Origin: an uncultured Prevotellaceae bacterium
GTDB lineage: Bacteria; Bacteroidota; Bacteroidia; Bacteroidales; Bacteroidaceae
DNA: 64,000 bases
Assembly (NCBI GenBank): GCA_900316285.1
Contig: ONCG01000012.1
Location: 1 to 64,000, forward strand
Direction: 5' to 3'
This document shows positions 1-8,223 of this stretch, piece after piece. The position numbers and the translations under genes are program-made. Position 1 is the stretch's first letter. Each line of letters begins with the position of its first letter. The notes below the pieces were generated by a model, which was not told where the DNA came from, searched no databases, and saw only the letters and a list, made by a program, of their open reading frames with translations.

Positions 1-1
1 G

Positions 2-436
2 CAGATTATAGCCTTGCGCCGTTTAGACCCGATAGTGAGTGTGGAAAAAAGCACATGGTATTTCCTTATAGTCAACTCATTATCTCAGATGTACTATTGC
101 TTGAAGCGCATGGGTGAACCATGCAGGGAGCATGTCGGCAACAATTTCAGTCCCGTTCCAAGCGAATACGCCAATGAGTTTCTTGTTTTGCGAAATGAGA
201 TTATGCGTTTGTACCTTCGGTCTCTCGATAGCGAGGCGGCATCCCTGATACGCAATGATGCAGCCATACTTCAATCATCACTTTCCGATTATCGCAAACG
301 CATCATTCATGACATTCAGACCAGGCAACTCAACATCGAAGCCATGACCGTATTCCTGAGTGTCGTCCAAGAGTCTCAAGAACTCCTCAGCGCCCTTCGC
401 CATCTGATGAGGGGGGAGAGTAAGATTGGAGAATGA
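2..436 (+). CDS. Na+/phosphate cotransporter family protein, C-terminal PhoU-like part (5' end outside window)
   Basis: The reading frame is open from the left edge and ends at TGA 434-436, so only about the last 144 residues are present. The visible part has no membrane segment. It is a helical region with heptad-like leucines and charged residues, and the stretch QMYYCLKRMGEPCREHV resembles the PhoU-like cytoplasmic domain that ends many bacterial Na/Pi cotransporters of the NptA/PF02690 class. In that family the missing N-terminal part carries the transmembrane transport domains. A TTG at position 14 could be read as a start but is probably internal. A hairpin terminator follows 22 bp after the stop. 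The family call is from sequence impression alone; a free PhoU-like protein is possible. Confidence 0.5.
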   Translation, partial: QIIALRRLDPIVSVEKSTWYFLIVNSLSQMYYCLKRMGEPCREHVGNNFSPVPSEYANEFLVLRNEIMRLYLRSLDSEAASLIRNDAAILQSSLSDYRKRIIHDIQTRQLNIEAMTVFLSVVQESQELLSALRHLMRGESKIGE

Positions 437-458
437 CCGTATAATATCAATCAAAAAA

Positions 459-503
459 GGCAACGACATCGCCCACTTCGGTCGAGAGTCGTTGTCTTTG
501 CTA
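459..503 (+). terminator. Rho-independent terminator after the transporter gene
   Basis: GGCAACGAC (459-467) pairs with GTCGTTGTC (488-496) across a 20-nt loop and is followed by TTTGCTAT. The stem has one G-T pair. The T-tract is short, so strength is uncertain. Confidence 0.55.
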
Positions 504-614
504 TATGCTTTTGTTCAAAGACCTTTTTCATCCGTAACGTTACAAAAATAATCTGAAGGTGGAGCGCATGTGGGCAGGATTTTTATGCCTTTCACAGATG
601 ATTTTTCGCACGTT

Positions 615-1218
615 CGTCACATTGTCACATTGTCACATTGTCACAATAAGGGGGTGGTAGGTGCGCGGAGGGGGAATTGTGTATATATATTTAATTATTT
701 GTATATTTATAATATAATATTAACATTATTCATAATAATTAGAATTAATATACGCTTTTAATCGTTGTTGAACACTGCTTTCTGTGAAAAAATAGGGGTC
801 ATCGTGCGTATTTTTGCACGGTTTTTCCACTTCAAGCGTGCAATTTGTGATGTTTTTGTTCGCTTCGTGGCCATAGTGCATGGGGAATTTTCGCATGTTT
901 GCTACATTGTCACATCGTCACATTGTCACAATAAGGGGGGTGGAAGAGTGCGCAAGCGTGGATGGCGAGTGCGAGAGTAAGGGTCGGCCAGCAGTGAGAA
1001 GGGGGTTAGTATTTTTAAAATTAACATTATTTTATAATAATATATATTAATTAATAATATTATTCATTCATCATACTCCTCTCTCCTGCCTTGCATATGT
1101 GCAGGGGCTTATTGTGACAATGTGACAATGTGACGTTGTGACAAAAGGCGGTTCTCTGGAGGCGTTGCATATGTGCAGGAGCTTATTGTGACAATGTGAC
1201 AATGTGACGTTGTGACAA
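615..1218. repeat. TGTCAC iteron clusters flanking AT-rich near-palindromes (element A)
   Basis: Clusters at 615-650 and 904-940 read as ATTGTCAC repeated with an 8-bp period and ending in ACAATAAGGGGG. Clusters at 1108-1144 and 1182-1218 are the same motif inverted (CTTATTGTGACAATGTGAC...). The last two sit in 54-bp direct copies (1091-1144 and 1165-1218, one mismatch, 74 bp apart). AT-rich tracts rich in TTAATTAA and TATAAT lie at about 678-752 and 1010-1070, between forward and inverted clusters. The layout matches the element at 43680-43873. Confidence 0.8.
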
Positions 1219-1250
1219 TTGGCTTGCCCGTGAACGCCTGTAAATCGCTG

Positions 1251-1472
1251 AAAGCTATGCTTTTGCATTCGGAAAGCTATGCTTTCGGACGTGGAAAGTT
1301 ATGCTTTCGGATGTCTAGAGCTATGCTTTCGGAAGCGAAAAGCTATGCTTTTGACGTCCAAAAGCAATGCTCTAGCGCTTACGGAGCTATGTTCTTGTGC
1401 TTACGGAACTATGTTCTAGCGCTTACGGAGCTATGTTCTTGTGCTTACGGAGCTATGCTTTGGGACAAATAA
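1251..1472. repeat. Ten-unit palindrome array with exact 22-bp period
   Basis: Cores begin at 1251, 1273, 1295, 1317, 1339, 1361, 1383, 1405, 1427 and 1449. The early units read AAAGCTATGCTTT, a middle one AAAGCAATGCTCT, and later ones GGAGCTATGTTCT, GGAACTATGTTCT and GGAGCTATGCTTT. Each core is a 5-nt arm, a 3-nt loop and a 5-nt complementary arm. The roughly 9-nt linkers vary. Spacing never departs from 22 bp although the units have diverged. Confidence 0.9.
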
Positions 1473-1616
1473 GGCGATGATTAAGAGAAAAAACAAGGAA
1501 AAAACAAGGAAAATATTGCTCGCGATGACAATAAAACCTACATGTTTTTTCATGTTTTCCATGTTTTTTTTGTGTTTTTGAAAGCCCGCATAGCGGATTC
1601 ATCACCAAAAACGATT

Positions 1617-1662
1617 GGACAAAAAGAAATCGGGACACCAGCCACGAGGGTTGATGTCCCGA
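1617..1662 (-). terminator. Terminator of the GH128 gene
   Basis: TCGGGACA (1630-1637) pairs with TGTCCCGA (1655-1662). Read on the minus strand the hairpin is followed by TTTCTTTTTG, and it lies 26 bp beyond the stop codon of the minus-strand glycosidase. Confidence 0.75.
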
Positions 1663-1687
1663 ATAGAGGGGTTATACGGTGTGGGCA

Positions 1688-4492
1688 TTACTTCTTCACA
1701 ATCTTCGTGCTGTGGTGGGCATCGGTGCGAACGATATAGATGCCTGCGGGCAAGCGACTGATGTCGATAGTGGCCTGGCCTTCGCAGAGGGGAACCTGCT
1801 GCAAGCACTGGCCGCTGCTGCCATAGACGCTGGCCGTGGTGGCCTCATCGTCGCGCACGCCAAACGTTGTGCTGACCACCGACGGATAGGCGATGAGCTG
1901 GCGCACGACGTTCCTCGGCGAGAAGATGCCTTCAGGAATGTTGAAGGGACGACCGATGACAATCCAGCCCAGGCGCTCTTCTGCCGGCACGCGGATGGAA
2001 AGGGTGTTGTTATCCTTGTCGCTGTAGTCGAGCTGCAGACGCACCGATGTGCCAGTAGGATCGGGCGACGTGGTCTTCGTGCGCAAGTTGCCAGCCACCT
2101 TTCGATTGAGGCTCTGCAGCTGCACAAGCACCTTCGGAGCATCGAGCGAGTCGCCGAAGAGGATGTCCTGCTGCAACAGTGTGCCATTGGTGAACGTGAA
2201 AGTGCTGTCGGCAACGATGACGACATGTCCGTCGTCGAGCGTGGTCTTACCCTTCTCAATGGCGAAGAGCGAGATGCGGGCAGGATTGCGAGCGGGATTG
2301 ACTAAGCCTGCCTGACGCTGCAGCACCACACGGCAACTGGTCGGCGTGACGTCGAACACACGCCACAACAGCGGATAGGTTTCAGTCGTATAGATGGGTG
2401 TTGCCAGCACAACGGGTACGTCGGAGAACGGCTCACGGAACGTATAAGTCACGGTGTCGCCAACCTGTCGCTGAGGCAGAATGGTGTCCTCGTAGACCAG
2501 CGTACCGAGCTTGCCACGACCCTGCACGGCTGCGATGAACGAGCTGTAGTCGGTGAAGCGCGTGCCGCGATAGAAGGTGGTCTCCTGGCCAATCGTCAGG
2601 GGACTGAGGGTGCTTCCCATCGAGGCATATTCGCCGTGGCTGTAGTTGTTGGCACGAATGCGTTCCACGATGGCTGCCTTGCTATTGCTGTTGCTCACGC
2701 TACCAAACACCACAGCGGGCTCAGAGGTGAGCGGAGTGCTGAAGAAGTTGTAGGCAGGCTCCATGGACTGCGTCGTGACCGTACCCATCTGCACATCGGC
2801 CGAGCCCAGCGACTCGGAACTTGTGAGGATGTTGTAGACCTCACCCGAGTAGTGGTCGGCTCCCTTGTAGTCGAAGGTGTGGATGCGATAGATGTAGTTG
2901 CCTGGCTCCTCGGTGGTGAACTTATAGCTGTAGGACGAGCTTGCCTCGTTGAGTTCAATCTTCTGGAAGGTCTTCCAGCCTTCGCCGTTGACGTTCACCT
3001 CGATGAACATCGAGTCGAGGAGTTCAGGATTGCTCTCCGTCCAGGCAATGGTGCATTCCGAACGCTGTGCATAGTACTTCACCGACAATCCGCTGGGCGA
3101 CTTCACAGGCGGCGTGCGAGGAATGAATTCGTTTTTCGACACGTAGCCGGCACCGGTGTTCATCGCTACGAAATACTCGCCTGCGGGCGTGAGCTTACCA
3201 TTCTTATAGATACGCGACGGGTCGCGCTCGCTGTTCCAATAGGCATAGCGCTCCACGCATTCCATCTCGTTCAGACGGGTCCAGATGCGGGCCATCGCCT
3301 CTTTGTTCTGCTGCTCGGTGACGCCGTTGGCAAAGGCACCGTTGCTGTTCCAGGATGCTCCCCACACGAATTCCGATATCCAGATGGGTCGCTTCAAGTT
3401 TCGGAACCACGTGGGCAGATTGCCAAAGTTGCTCTCCGGCCAATAGCAGTGGGCATCGACCACATCGCAACGCCAGCCGCGCTTGTCGATGGAGTCGAGG
3501 AACTGCTTGATATATCCACTGCCATCCCAGCGGTCACTACCATCCCACGACGAGGGCGTGAGCAGCCGCATACCAGTACGCATGAGATCCTGCCAATTGG
3601 CCAACACAACATCGACGGGTTCTGTTTGATCCTTAGGATCATCAGCAGGATTCATGGGCTCATTGTTAGTCTTCATATGGCATGAATAGCTTGCGGAACC
3701 CATCGACGAGGCAGATGGGCCGCCAATATCTTTTAAATGGTGAGGAACGCACTCGGCATCGGGCAGCAAGTTGGAACCTGCTCCCCAGCCATAGGTCCAC
3801 GTGCAGTTCAGCGTGTTGGTAAGCGTAGCGTTGACGACGTCGGCCACACCCTTCTTGCTGGTGTTCTGCCAACGGAACAGGCGATACGACGAGATGCGAT
3901 TCGTCAGGATGCTGGGCAGCGATGCCATCTCCAAATCGGCCTCATCGGCAATGAAGCAGCGGCTGTAGCCACGGCCCTCGGCACCAATGGCGAAGGTCAC
4001 CATGTAGCCGCGCTTGAGCTTGAAACTCTTGATGCGGTTGTTCAGCTGATTGTCCCTCAGCGTCTGCATGAAGCCACCTGCGTTGTTGAAGTTGAATTCG
4101 CTGCACGACTCGCCTTCGAAGTTCTTCTCGGAGTAGACCGTCAGCGCCCCTGCCGTTCCGTAAGGAAGGATGAGGGTGCCTTGGTTGTAGATGCGAAGCT
4201 GGCAGTTCTTGATGTTCTCAGCTGTCTCACCATTAATCTTGATGAAAGGCAGCATGGTGCGGGCTTTGCTGGGCTTCACATTGTCGAGGAACACCACGGC
4301 ATGTTCTACATTCTTGATATTGACGCTACCAGTGGTGGCGAACGGCTCGGCCGACGTGATGTGGAAATCCACGTCGTCGGTGAGCTCAACGGTTCCCGTC
4401 ACTTGCTCGACGGTGGTGATGGTATTGTTAGCCGACAACGGGAGCGCCAGCCACAAAGACGCCATCAGGGTCAATAGAGATAATTTCTTCAT
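1688..4492 (-). CDS. Secreted GH128-type glycoside hydrolase with T9SS type A sorting domain
   Basis: A 934-residue protein. Residues 1-21 form a signal peptide. About 22-235 is a beta-rich N-terminal region. About 236-445 resembles the Asl1-like/GH128 (beta/alpha)8 catalytic core, with likely acid/base Glu278 in NNEP and likely nucleophile Glu374 in WISEF; 'VVDAHCYW' at 344-351 fits the barrel. A fibronectin-like segment (about 460-555) and a further beta-sandwich region follow. The last ~75 residues (VYGSSGQ...LPAGIYIVRT...KIVKK) form a type A T9SS C-terminal signal, so export to the cell surface is expected. GH128 members cleave beta-1,3-glucan. It stands alone with its own terminator, but its predicted activity fits the beta-glucan PUL at 46-60 kb. 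Catalytic assignment is by motif only. Confidence 0.8.
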   Translation of the reverse strand: MKKLSLLTLMASLWLALPLSANNTITTVEQVTGTVELTDDVDFHITSAEPFATTGSVNIKNVEHAVVFLDNVKPSKARTMLPFIKINGETAENIKNCQLRIYNQGTLILPYGTAGALTVYSEKNFEGESCSEFNFNNAGGFMQTLRDNQLNNRIKSFKLKRGYMVTFAIGAEGRGYSRCFIADEADLEMASLPSILTNRISSYRLFRWQNTSKKGVADVVNATLTNTLNCTWTYGWGAGSNLLPDAECVPHHLKDIGGPSASSMGSASYSCHMKTNNEPMNPADDPKDQTEPVDVVLANWQDLMRTGMRLLTPSSWDGSDRWDGSGYIKQFLDSIDKRGWRCDVVDAHCYWPESNFGNLPTWFRNLKRPIWISEFVWGASWNSNGAFANGVTEQQNKEAMARIWTRLNEMECVERYAYWNSERDPSRIYKNGKLTPAGEYFVAMNTGAGYVSKNEFIPRTPPVKSPSGLSVKYYAQRSECTIAWTESNPELLDSMFIEVNVNGEGWKTFQKIELNEASSSYSYKFTTEEPGNYIYRIHTFDYKGADHYSGEVYNILTSSESLGSADVQMGTVTTQSMEPAYNFFSTPLTSEPAVVFGSVSNSNSKAAIVERIRANNYSHGEYASMGSTLSPLTIGQETTFYRGTRFTDYSSFIAAVQGRGKLGTLVYEDTILPQRQVGDTVTYTFREPFSDVPVVLATPIYTTETYPLLWRVFDVTPTSCRVVLQRQAGLVNPARNPARISLFAIEKGKTTLDDGHVVIVADSTFTFTNGTLLQQDILFGDSLDAPKVLVQLQSLNRKVAGNLRTKTTSPDPTGTSVRLQLDYSDKDNNTLSIRVPAEERLGWIVIGRPFNIPEGIFSPRNVVRQLIAYPSVVSTTFGVRDDEATTASVYGSSGQCLQQVPLCEGQATIDISRLPAGIYIVRTDAHHSTKIVKK

Positions 4493-4706
4493 ATCAATAG
4501 TCTTATTATTAGGTTTCTAAATAAGCAATCAGCTGGGGGAACAGCACCACCCAAAAACTGCAGGCAGGCTGTTTGGCATCGGGCCACACTCCCCAATTTC
4601 TCTGCAAATATATTGTTTTTCGATGAGATTTCAAAGAAAAAACCTTATAATTTACTCTTCAAGCGAGTTTTTTTCATCGAAATGATATTTACTCCACATT
4701 TTTTTG

Positions 4707-4714
4707 TAACTTTG
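4707..4714 (+). promoter_or_regulatory. metF promoter, -7 box
   Basis: TAACTTTG matches the Bacteroidetes -7 consensus TAnnTTTG and would give a leader of about 40 nt before the metF ATG. No good -33 TTTG is seen at the usual distance (ATTT near 4687). Confidence 0.6.
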
Positions 4715-4758
4715 CGACCTAAATAAGAATACGCGAACGAAGGAAAAGGAAGCAGCAC

Positions 4759-5706
4759 ATGCTCATCAACAACGAAAACAACCATACCGACCACCGCTTC
4801 TCTTTCGAGGTGCTACCGCCCCTGAAGGGCAGCGGGACGGGAAGCCTGTTTGCCACGATCGACAAACTGCGTGCCTTCAACCCGCGCTGCATCAACATTA
4901 CGACGCATCACAGCGAGTTCGTCTACAATGAGCTGCCAAACGGACAATTCCAGCGGCAGCGCATTCGTCGCCGACCGGGCACCATCGCCATCGCGGCAGC
5001 CATTCAGAAGCGGTTCCAGATACCGGTCATCCCACATATCATCTGCAGCGGTGCCTCTACGGAGGACATTGAATATGAACTCATCGACCTGCAGTTCTTG
5101 GGCATTGAGAACGTTCTGCTGCTGCGCGGTGACAAGGCAAAGGACGACCGTGTGTTCACGCCGACGGCTGGTGGACATGCGCATACCACCGACCTCATCC
5201 GGCAGGTGAACCGCTTCAACGAGGGTTTCTTCGCCGACGGGACACCCATCAAGAATCCCGGACCGCAGTTCCACTTCGGAGTGGCCTGCTATCCCGAAAA
5301 ACACGAAGAGGCACCCAATATGGAGATGGACATGATGTACCTGAAGCAGAAGCAGGACATGGGGGCGGAATATGCGGTCACACAGCTCTTCTACGACAAT
5401 GCGAAATTCATTCGCTTTGTGATGAAGGCTCGCCAGATGGGTATCACGATTCCCATCCTGCCGGGACTGAAGCCGTTTGCCAAGCTGTCGCAGCTGACGG
5501 TGATTCCCCGCACGTTCCATTGCGACCTGCCGCAGGAGCTGGCCAGCGAGGTGGTGAAGTGCAAGACCGACGAGGACGCCCGCTGCCTGGGCATCGAATG
5601 GGCCACTGAGCAGTGTCGCCAGCTGCACGCCGCCGGATTCGGCAACATCCACTTCTACACAGTGTCGGCAGTCGACTCGGTGTGCGAAATCATACGCCGC
5701 CTATAA
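4759..5706 (+). CDS. metF: 5,10-methylenetetrahydrofolate reductase
   Basis: A 315-residue flavoenzyme that reduces 5,10-methylene-THF to 5-methyl-THF for methionine synthesis. The length is normal for bacterial MetF. The N-terminal FSFEVLPP (residues 14-21) contains the family's conserved catalytic Glu (Glu17), and the TIM-barrel signature blocks INITTHHSE, LLLRGD, FGVACYPEKH, TQLFYDN and ILPGLKP occur in the expected order. No signal peptide is present, so it is cytosolic. It is the first gene of a plus-strand run (metF-holB-ricT-gldH) and has a recognisable -7 box upstream. The spacing to holB is only 33 bp. Confidence 0.96.
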   Translation: MLINNENNHTDHRFSFEVLPPLKGSGTGSLFATIDKLRAFNPRCINITTHHSEFVYNELPNGQFQRQRIRRRPGTIAIAAAIQKRFQIPVIPHIICSGASTEDIEYELIDLQFLGIENVLLLRGDKAKDDRVFTPTAGGHAHTTDLIRQVNRFNEGFFADGTPIKNPGPQFHFGVACYPEKHEEAPNMEMDMMYLKQKQDMGAEYAVTQLFYDNAKFIRFVMKARQMGITIPILPGLKPFAKLSQLTVIPRTFHCDLPQELASEVVKCKTDEDARCLGIEWATEQCRQLHAAGFGNIHFYTVSAVDSVCEIIRRL

Positions 5707-5739
5707 GCGCGCAAACTCGAACCTATTAAACATTGAACA

Positions 5740-6930
5740 TTGGACTTCGAAGACGTCATAGGACAAGAAAATATACGCGAACGCTTGCTGCAGATGGTGA
5801 GCGAAGACCGTGTGCCACATGCACTCATGCTCTGCGGCCCCACAGGCTGCGGCAAGAAGGCATTGGCCATTGCACTGGGCTGCGAGCTCATCAAGCATAG
5901 CACCAGCCGGCCGGCTGCCGAGGCATCGATGTTCGGCATGTTCGACGACGCTCCGGCATCCGACGAACTCGTGCCCGACGCCAACAACATGGCGATGCTG
6001 GCAAAGCTGGAACACCCCGACCTGCACTTCACCTACCCCACCATCAAGACGCCGTCGATGGGTAGTGAGCACCAACCCATCAGCGCCGACTTCGCACGCG
6101 AGTGGAACGATTTGCTCATGGCCAACGGACCCTACTTCAGCTTCAACCAGTGGATGGAGGCCATCGGTGCCGCTAACCAGCAGGCCATCATCACGGGCGG
6201 CGAGAGCGATGAGTTGTCGCGAAAGCTCAGCCTGAAATCAAGCCAGGGCGGCTACAAGGTGAGTATCATCTGGCTGCCCGAGCGCATGAATGCCACCAGT
6301 GCCAACAAACTGCTGAAGCTGCTCGAGGAGCCGCCACGCCGCACGGTGTTCATCATGGTGAGCGAGGCCCCCGACCAGCTGCTCGAAACCATTCGCAGCC
6401 GCACGCAGCGCATCGACGTGAAGCCCATCAGCGCCGAGGCTATAGAGCAGGCACTCATTTCGCGGCGAGGCATCGATGCCGACAATGCCCATCGCATCGC
6501 ACGTGTGGCCAACGGCAGCTGGAACACAGCCCTCGAGGCCCTGAACGCCGACAACGAGAACCAGTTGTTCCTCGACTTGTTCATGCAGTTCATGCGCCTG
6601 GCCTACCAGCGCAAGGTGAAGGAACTGAAGGTGTGGAGCGACAGCGTGAGCAGCTTCGGTCGCGAAAAACAGCGACGCATGCTCACCTACTTCCTTTCGC
6701 AGGTGCGCGAGAACTTCATCTATAACTTCCACAACCCGGAGCTGAACTATCAGACAAAGGACGAGGAGGACTTCTCACGCAACTTCGCACGCTTCATCAA
6801 CGAAGCCAACGTCATCGAAATCAGCGAGCAGCTGGAGCTGGCCATGCGTCAGATTGCCCAGAATGCAAACCCGCGAGTGGTGTTCTTCGACCTTGCCCTG
6901 CAAATCATCGTGCTGCTCATCAAGAAATAA
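5740..6930 (+). CDS. holB: DNA polymerase III subunit delta' (clamp-loader ATPase-like)
   Basis: A 396-residue clamp-loader subunit. The start is TTG at 5740, which places MDFEDVIGQENIRERL at the N-terminus as in the family. The Walker A loop GPTGCGKK lies at residues 33-40, followed by the DnaX-like block LPERMNATSANKLLKLLEEPP and the arginine-finger region ETIRSRTQRI. Delta' helps load the beta sliding clamp in the replisome. Upstream DNA contains ATTAAACATTGAACATTGG, a short micro-repeat, and no clear Shine-Dalgarno. The order holB-ricT-gldH is common in Bacteroidetes, which supports the call. Confidence 0.93.
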   Translation: MDFEDVIGQENIRERLLQMVSEDRVPHALMLCGPTGCGKKALAIALGCELIKHSTSRPAAEASMFGMFDDAPASDELVPDANNMAMLAKLEHPDLHFTYPTIKTPSMGSEHQPISADFAREWNDLLMANGPYFSFNQWMEAIGAANQQAIITGGESDELSRKLSLKSSQGGYKVSIIWLPERMNATSANKLLKLLEEPPRRTVFIMVSEAPDQLLETIRSRTQRIDVKPISAEAIEQALISRRGIDADNAHRIARVANGSWNTALEALNADNENQLFLDLFMQFMRLAYQRKVKELKVWSDSVSSFGREKQRRMLTYFLSQVRENFIYNFHNPELNYQTKDEEDFSRNFARFINEANVIEISEQLELAMRQIAQNANPRVVFFDLALQIIVLLIKK

Positions 6931-6981
6931 ACCGTTACCCATATACCGACATCACGTCATTACGTAAATAAAAATAGAGAC

Positions 6982-8223
6982 ATGGACTTCAAAAATATGA
7001 AATTCAAAATCGCCATGGGAGCCGACAGAGGACTCTGTGCGAAAGCCTGTGGACGACAAGACCGACAACTCAACACCTACGACTGGTTGGCCGACGTGCC
7101 GGGAAACACCGACGAGACCGACCTCGTTGAGGTGCAGTTCAAGAATACACGCAAGGGATACTACCACAACGTGAACAACCTCGACCTGAAGAAGGGCGAC
7201 ATCGTGGCAGTAGAGGCCAATCCGGGCCACGACATTGGTGTCGTCACGCTCACCGGACGCCTTGTAACCCTGCAACTGAAGAAGGCTAACATCAAGTCGC
7301 CCGACGACATCAGGCGCGTCTATCGGCATGCAAAGCCGGTCGACATGGACAAATACTACGAGGCGAAGGCACGCGAACATTCCACGATGATCGAGAGCCG
7401 ACAGATTGCCAAAAACCTCGGACTCGACATGAAGATTGGCGACGTGGAGTATCAGGGCGATGGCAACAAGGCCATCTTCTACTACATCGCCGACGAGCGC
7501 GTAGACTTCCGACAGCTCATCAAGGACCTCGCAGCCACCTTCCACGTGCGCATCGAGATGAAGCAGATTGGTGCACGCCAGGAGGCAGGACGCATCGGAG
7601 GAACAGGTCCCTGCGGACGCGAACTGTGCTGTGCTACGTGGATGAAGAACTTCGTCAGCGTCTCCACGAATGCCGCCCGCTTCCAGGACATCTCGCTCAA
7701 TCCCCAGAAGCTTGCTGGCATGTGTGCCAAGCTGAAGTGCTGTCTGAACTACGAGATTGACACCTACGTGGAGGCCTCGCGCCGTCTGCCTGCGAAGGAC
7801 ATGATTCTCCAGACACAGGATGCCGACTACTATTTCTTCAAGGCCGATGTGCTGGCAGGTCTCGTCACCTACTCCACCGATAAGGGCATTGCCGCAAACT
7901 TGGAGACCATCTCCATTCGTCGTGCCCACGAGGTGATACAGCTCAACAAGCAGGGCGAGAAACCGCTTACACTTCAAGCCGACGGACAGCAGGCTGCTTC
8001 CAACGCACCCATCGACTTGCTGGAGGGTGCCGACATCAGCCGTTTCGACAAGGCCAAGCGCCGTAAGAACCGCAACAAGCAGGGCGGAAAGAAACAGCAA
8101 GGACGACAGAACCCACGCGGTGCCGAGAACCGGAATGCCGGCAACGGACACCAGCAGCACGGAGAAGGCCGAAAGGAGCAACGCCAACAACCCAAGCCCT
8201 CGGAGAACACAAAGGAATCATGA
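6982..8223 (+). CDS. ricT: PSP1-domain protein, RicT/YaaT-like
   Basis: A 413-residue cytosolic protein with a PSP1 domain. It has a cysteine-rich core: Cys211, Cys216-Cys217, Cys248 and Cys253-Cys254 in GTGPCGRELCCATW and GMCAKLKCCLNYE, plus Cys19 and Cys23 near the N-terminus. In Bacillus the homologue RicT belongs to the RicAFT complex, which binds [4Fe-4S] clusters and affects RNase Y and development; whether that holds in Bacteroidetes is not shown by this sequence. The last ~60 residues (about 350-413) are a basic, Gln/Asn-rich low-complexity tail, probably disordered. The stop overlaps the gldH start by four bases (ATGA), suggesting translational coupling. Confidence 0.88.
   Translation: MDFKNMKFKIAMGADRGLCAKACGRQDRQLNTYDWLADVPGNTDETDLVEVQFKNTRKGYYHNVNNLDLKKGDIVAVEANPGHDIGVVTLTGRLVTLQLKKANIKSPDDIRRVYRHAKPVDMDKYYEAKAREHSTMIESRQIAKNLGLDMKIGDVEYQGDGNKAIFYYIADERVDFRQLIKDLAATFHVRIEMKQIGARQEAGRIGGTGPCGRELCCATWMKNFVSVSTNAARFQDISLNPQKLAGMCAKLKCCLNYEIDTYVEASRRLPAKDMILQTQDADYYFFKADVLAGLVTYSTDKGIAANLETISIRRAHEVIQLNKQGEKPLTLQADGQQAASNAPIDLLEGADISRFDKAKRRKNRNKQGGKKQQGRQNPRGAENRNAGNGHQQHGEGRKEQRQQPKPSENTKES

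Larger units (their letters stand above)
504..1616. other. Gene-free region of 1.1 kb built of repeats
   Basis: No credible gene is seen here. The small open frames encode repeat-derived peptides (for example VTLSHCHNK) on both strands. The stretch holds four TGTCAC repeat clusters around two AT-rich tracts (615-1218), a ten-unit 22-bp array (1251-1461), two AAAAAACAAGG direct repeats near 1487-1510, and three CATGTTTT motifs near 1542-1570. Confidence 0.8.

Noticed and set aside
570-980. Small open frames giving peptides such as VTLSHCHNK
   Set aside because: They are translations of the TGTCAC repeat clusters, appear on both strands, and have no ribosome binding site or coding-like composition.
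1251-1472. CRISPR array
   Set aside because: Units are 22 bp in all with diverging palindromic cores and roughly 9-nt linkers. CRISPR repeats are near identical and spacers are about 30 nt and unrelated. There are no cas genes.
437-1687. Integrative element or insertion sequence in the repeat-rich region
   Set aside because: No transposase, integrase or target duplication can be seen; the repeats are internal and not arranged as element ends around a gene.
1679-3685. Long plus-strand open frames opposite the GH128 gene
   Set aside because: The minus-strand protein has a signal peptide, catalytic motifs and a T9SS tail; the plus frames are shadows.
6952-8190. 412-residue minus-strand open frame opposite ricT
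   Set aside because: It is the mirror of a high-GC third-position gene. The plus strand has clear RicT motifs and fits the operon.
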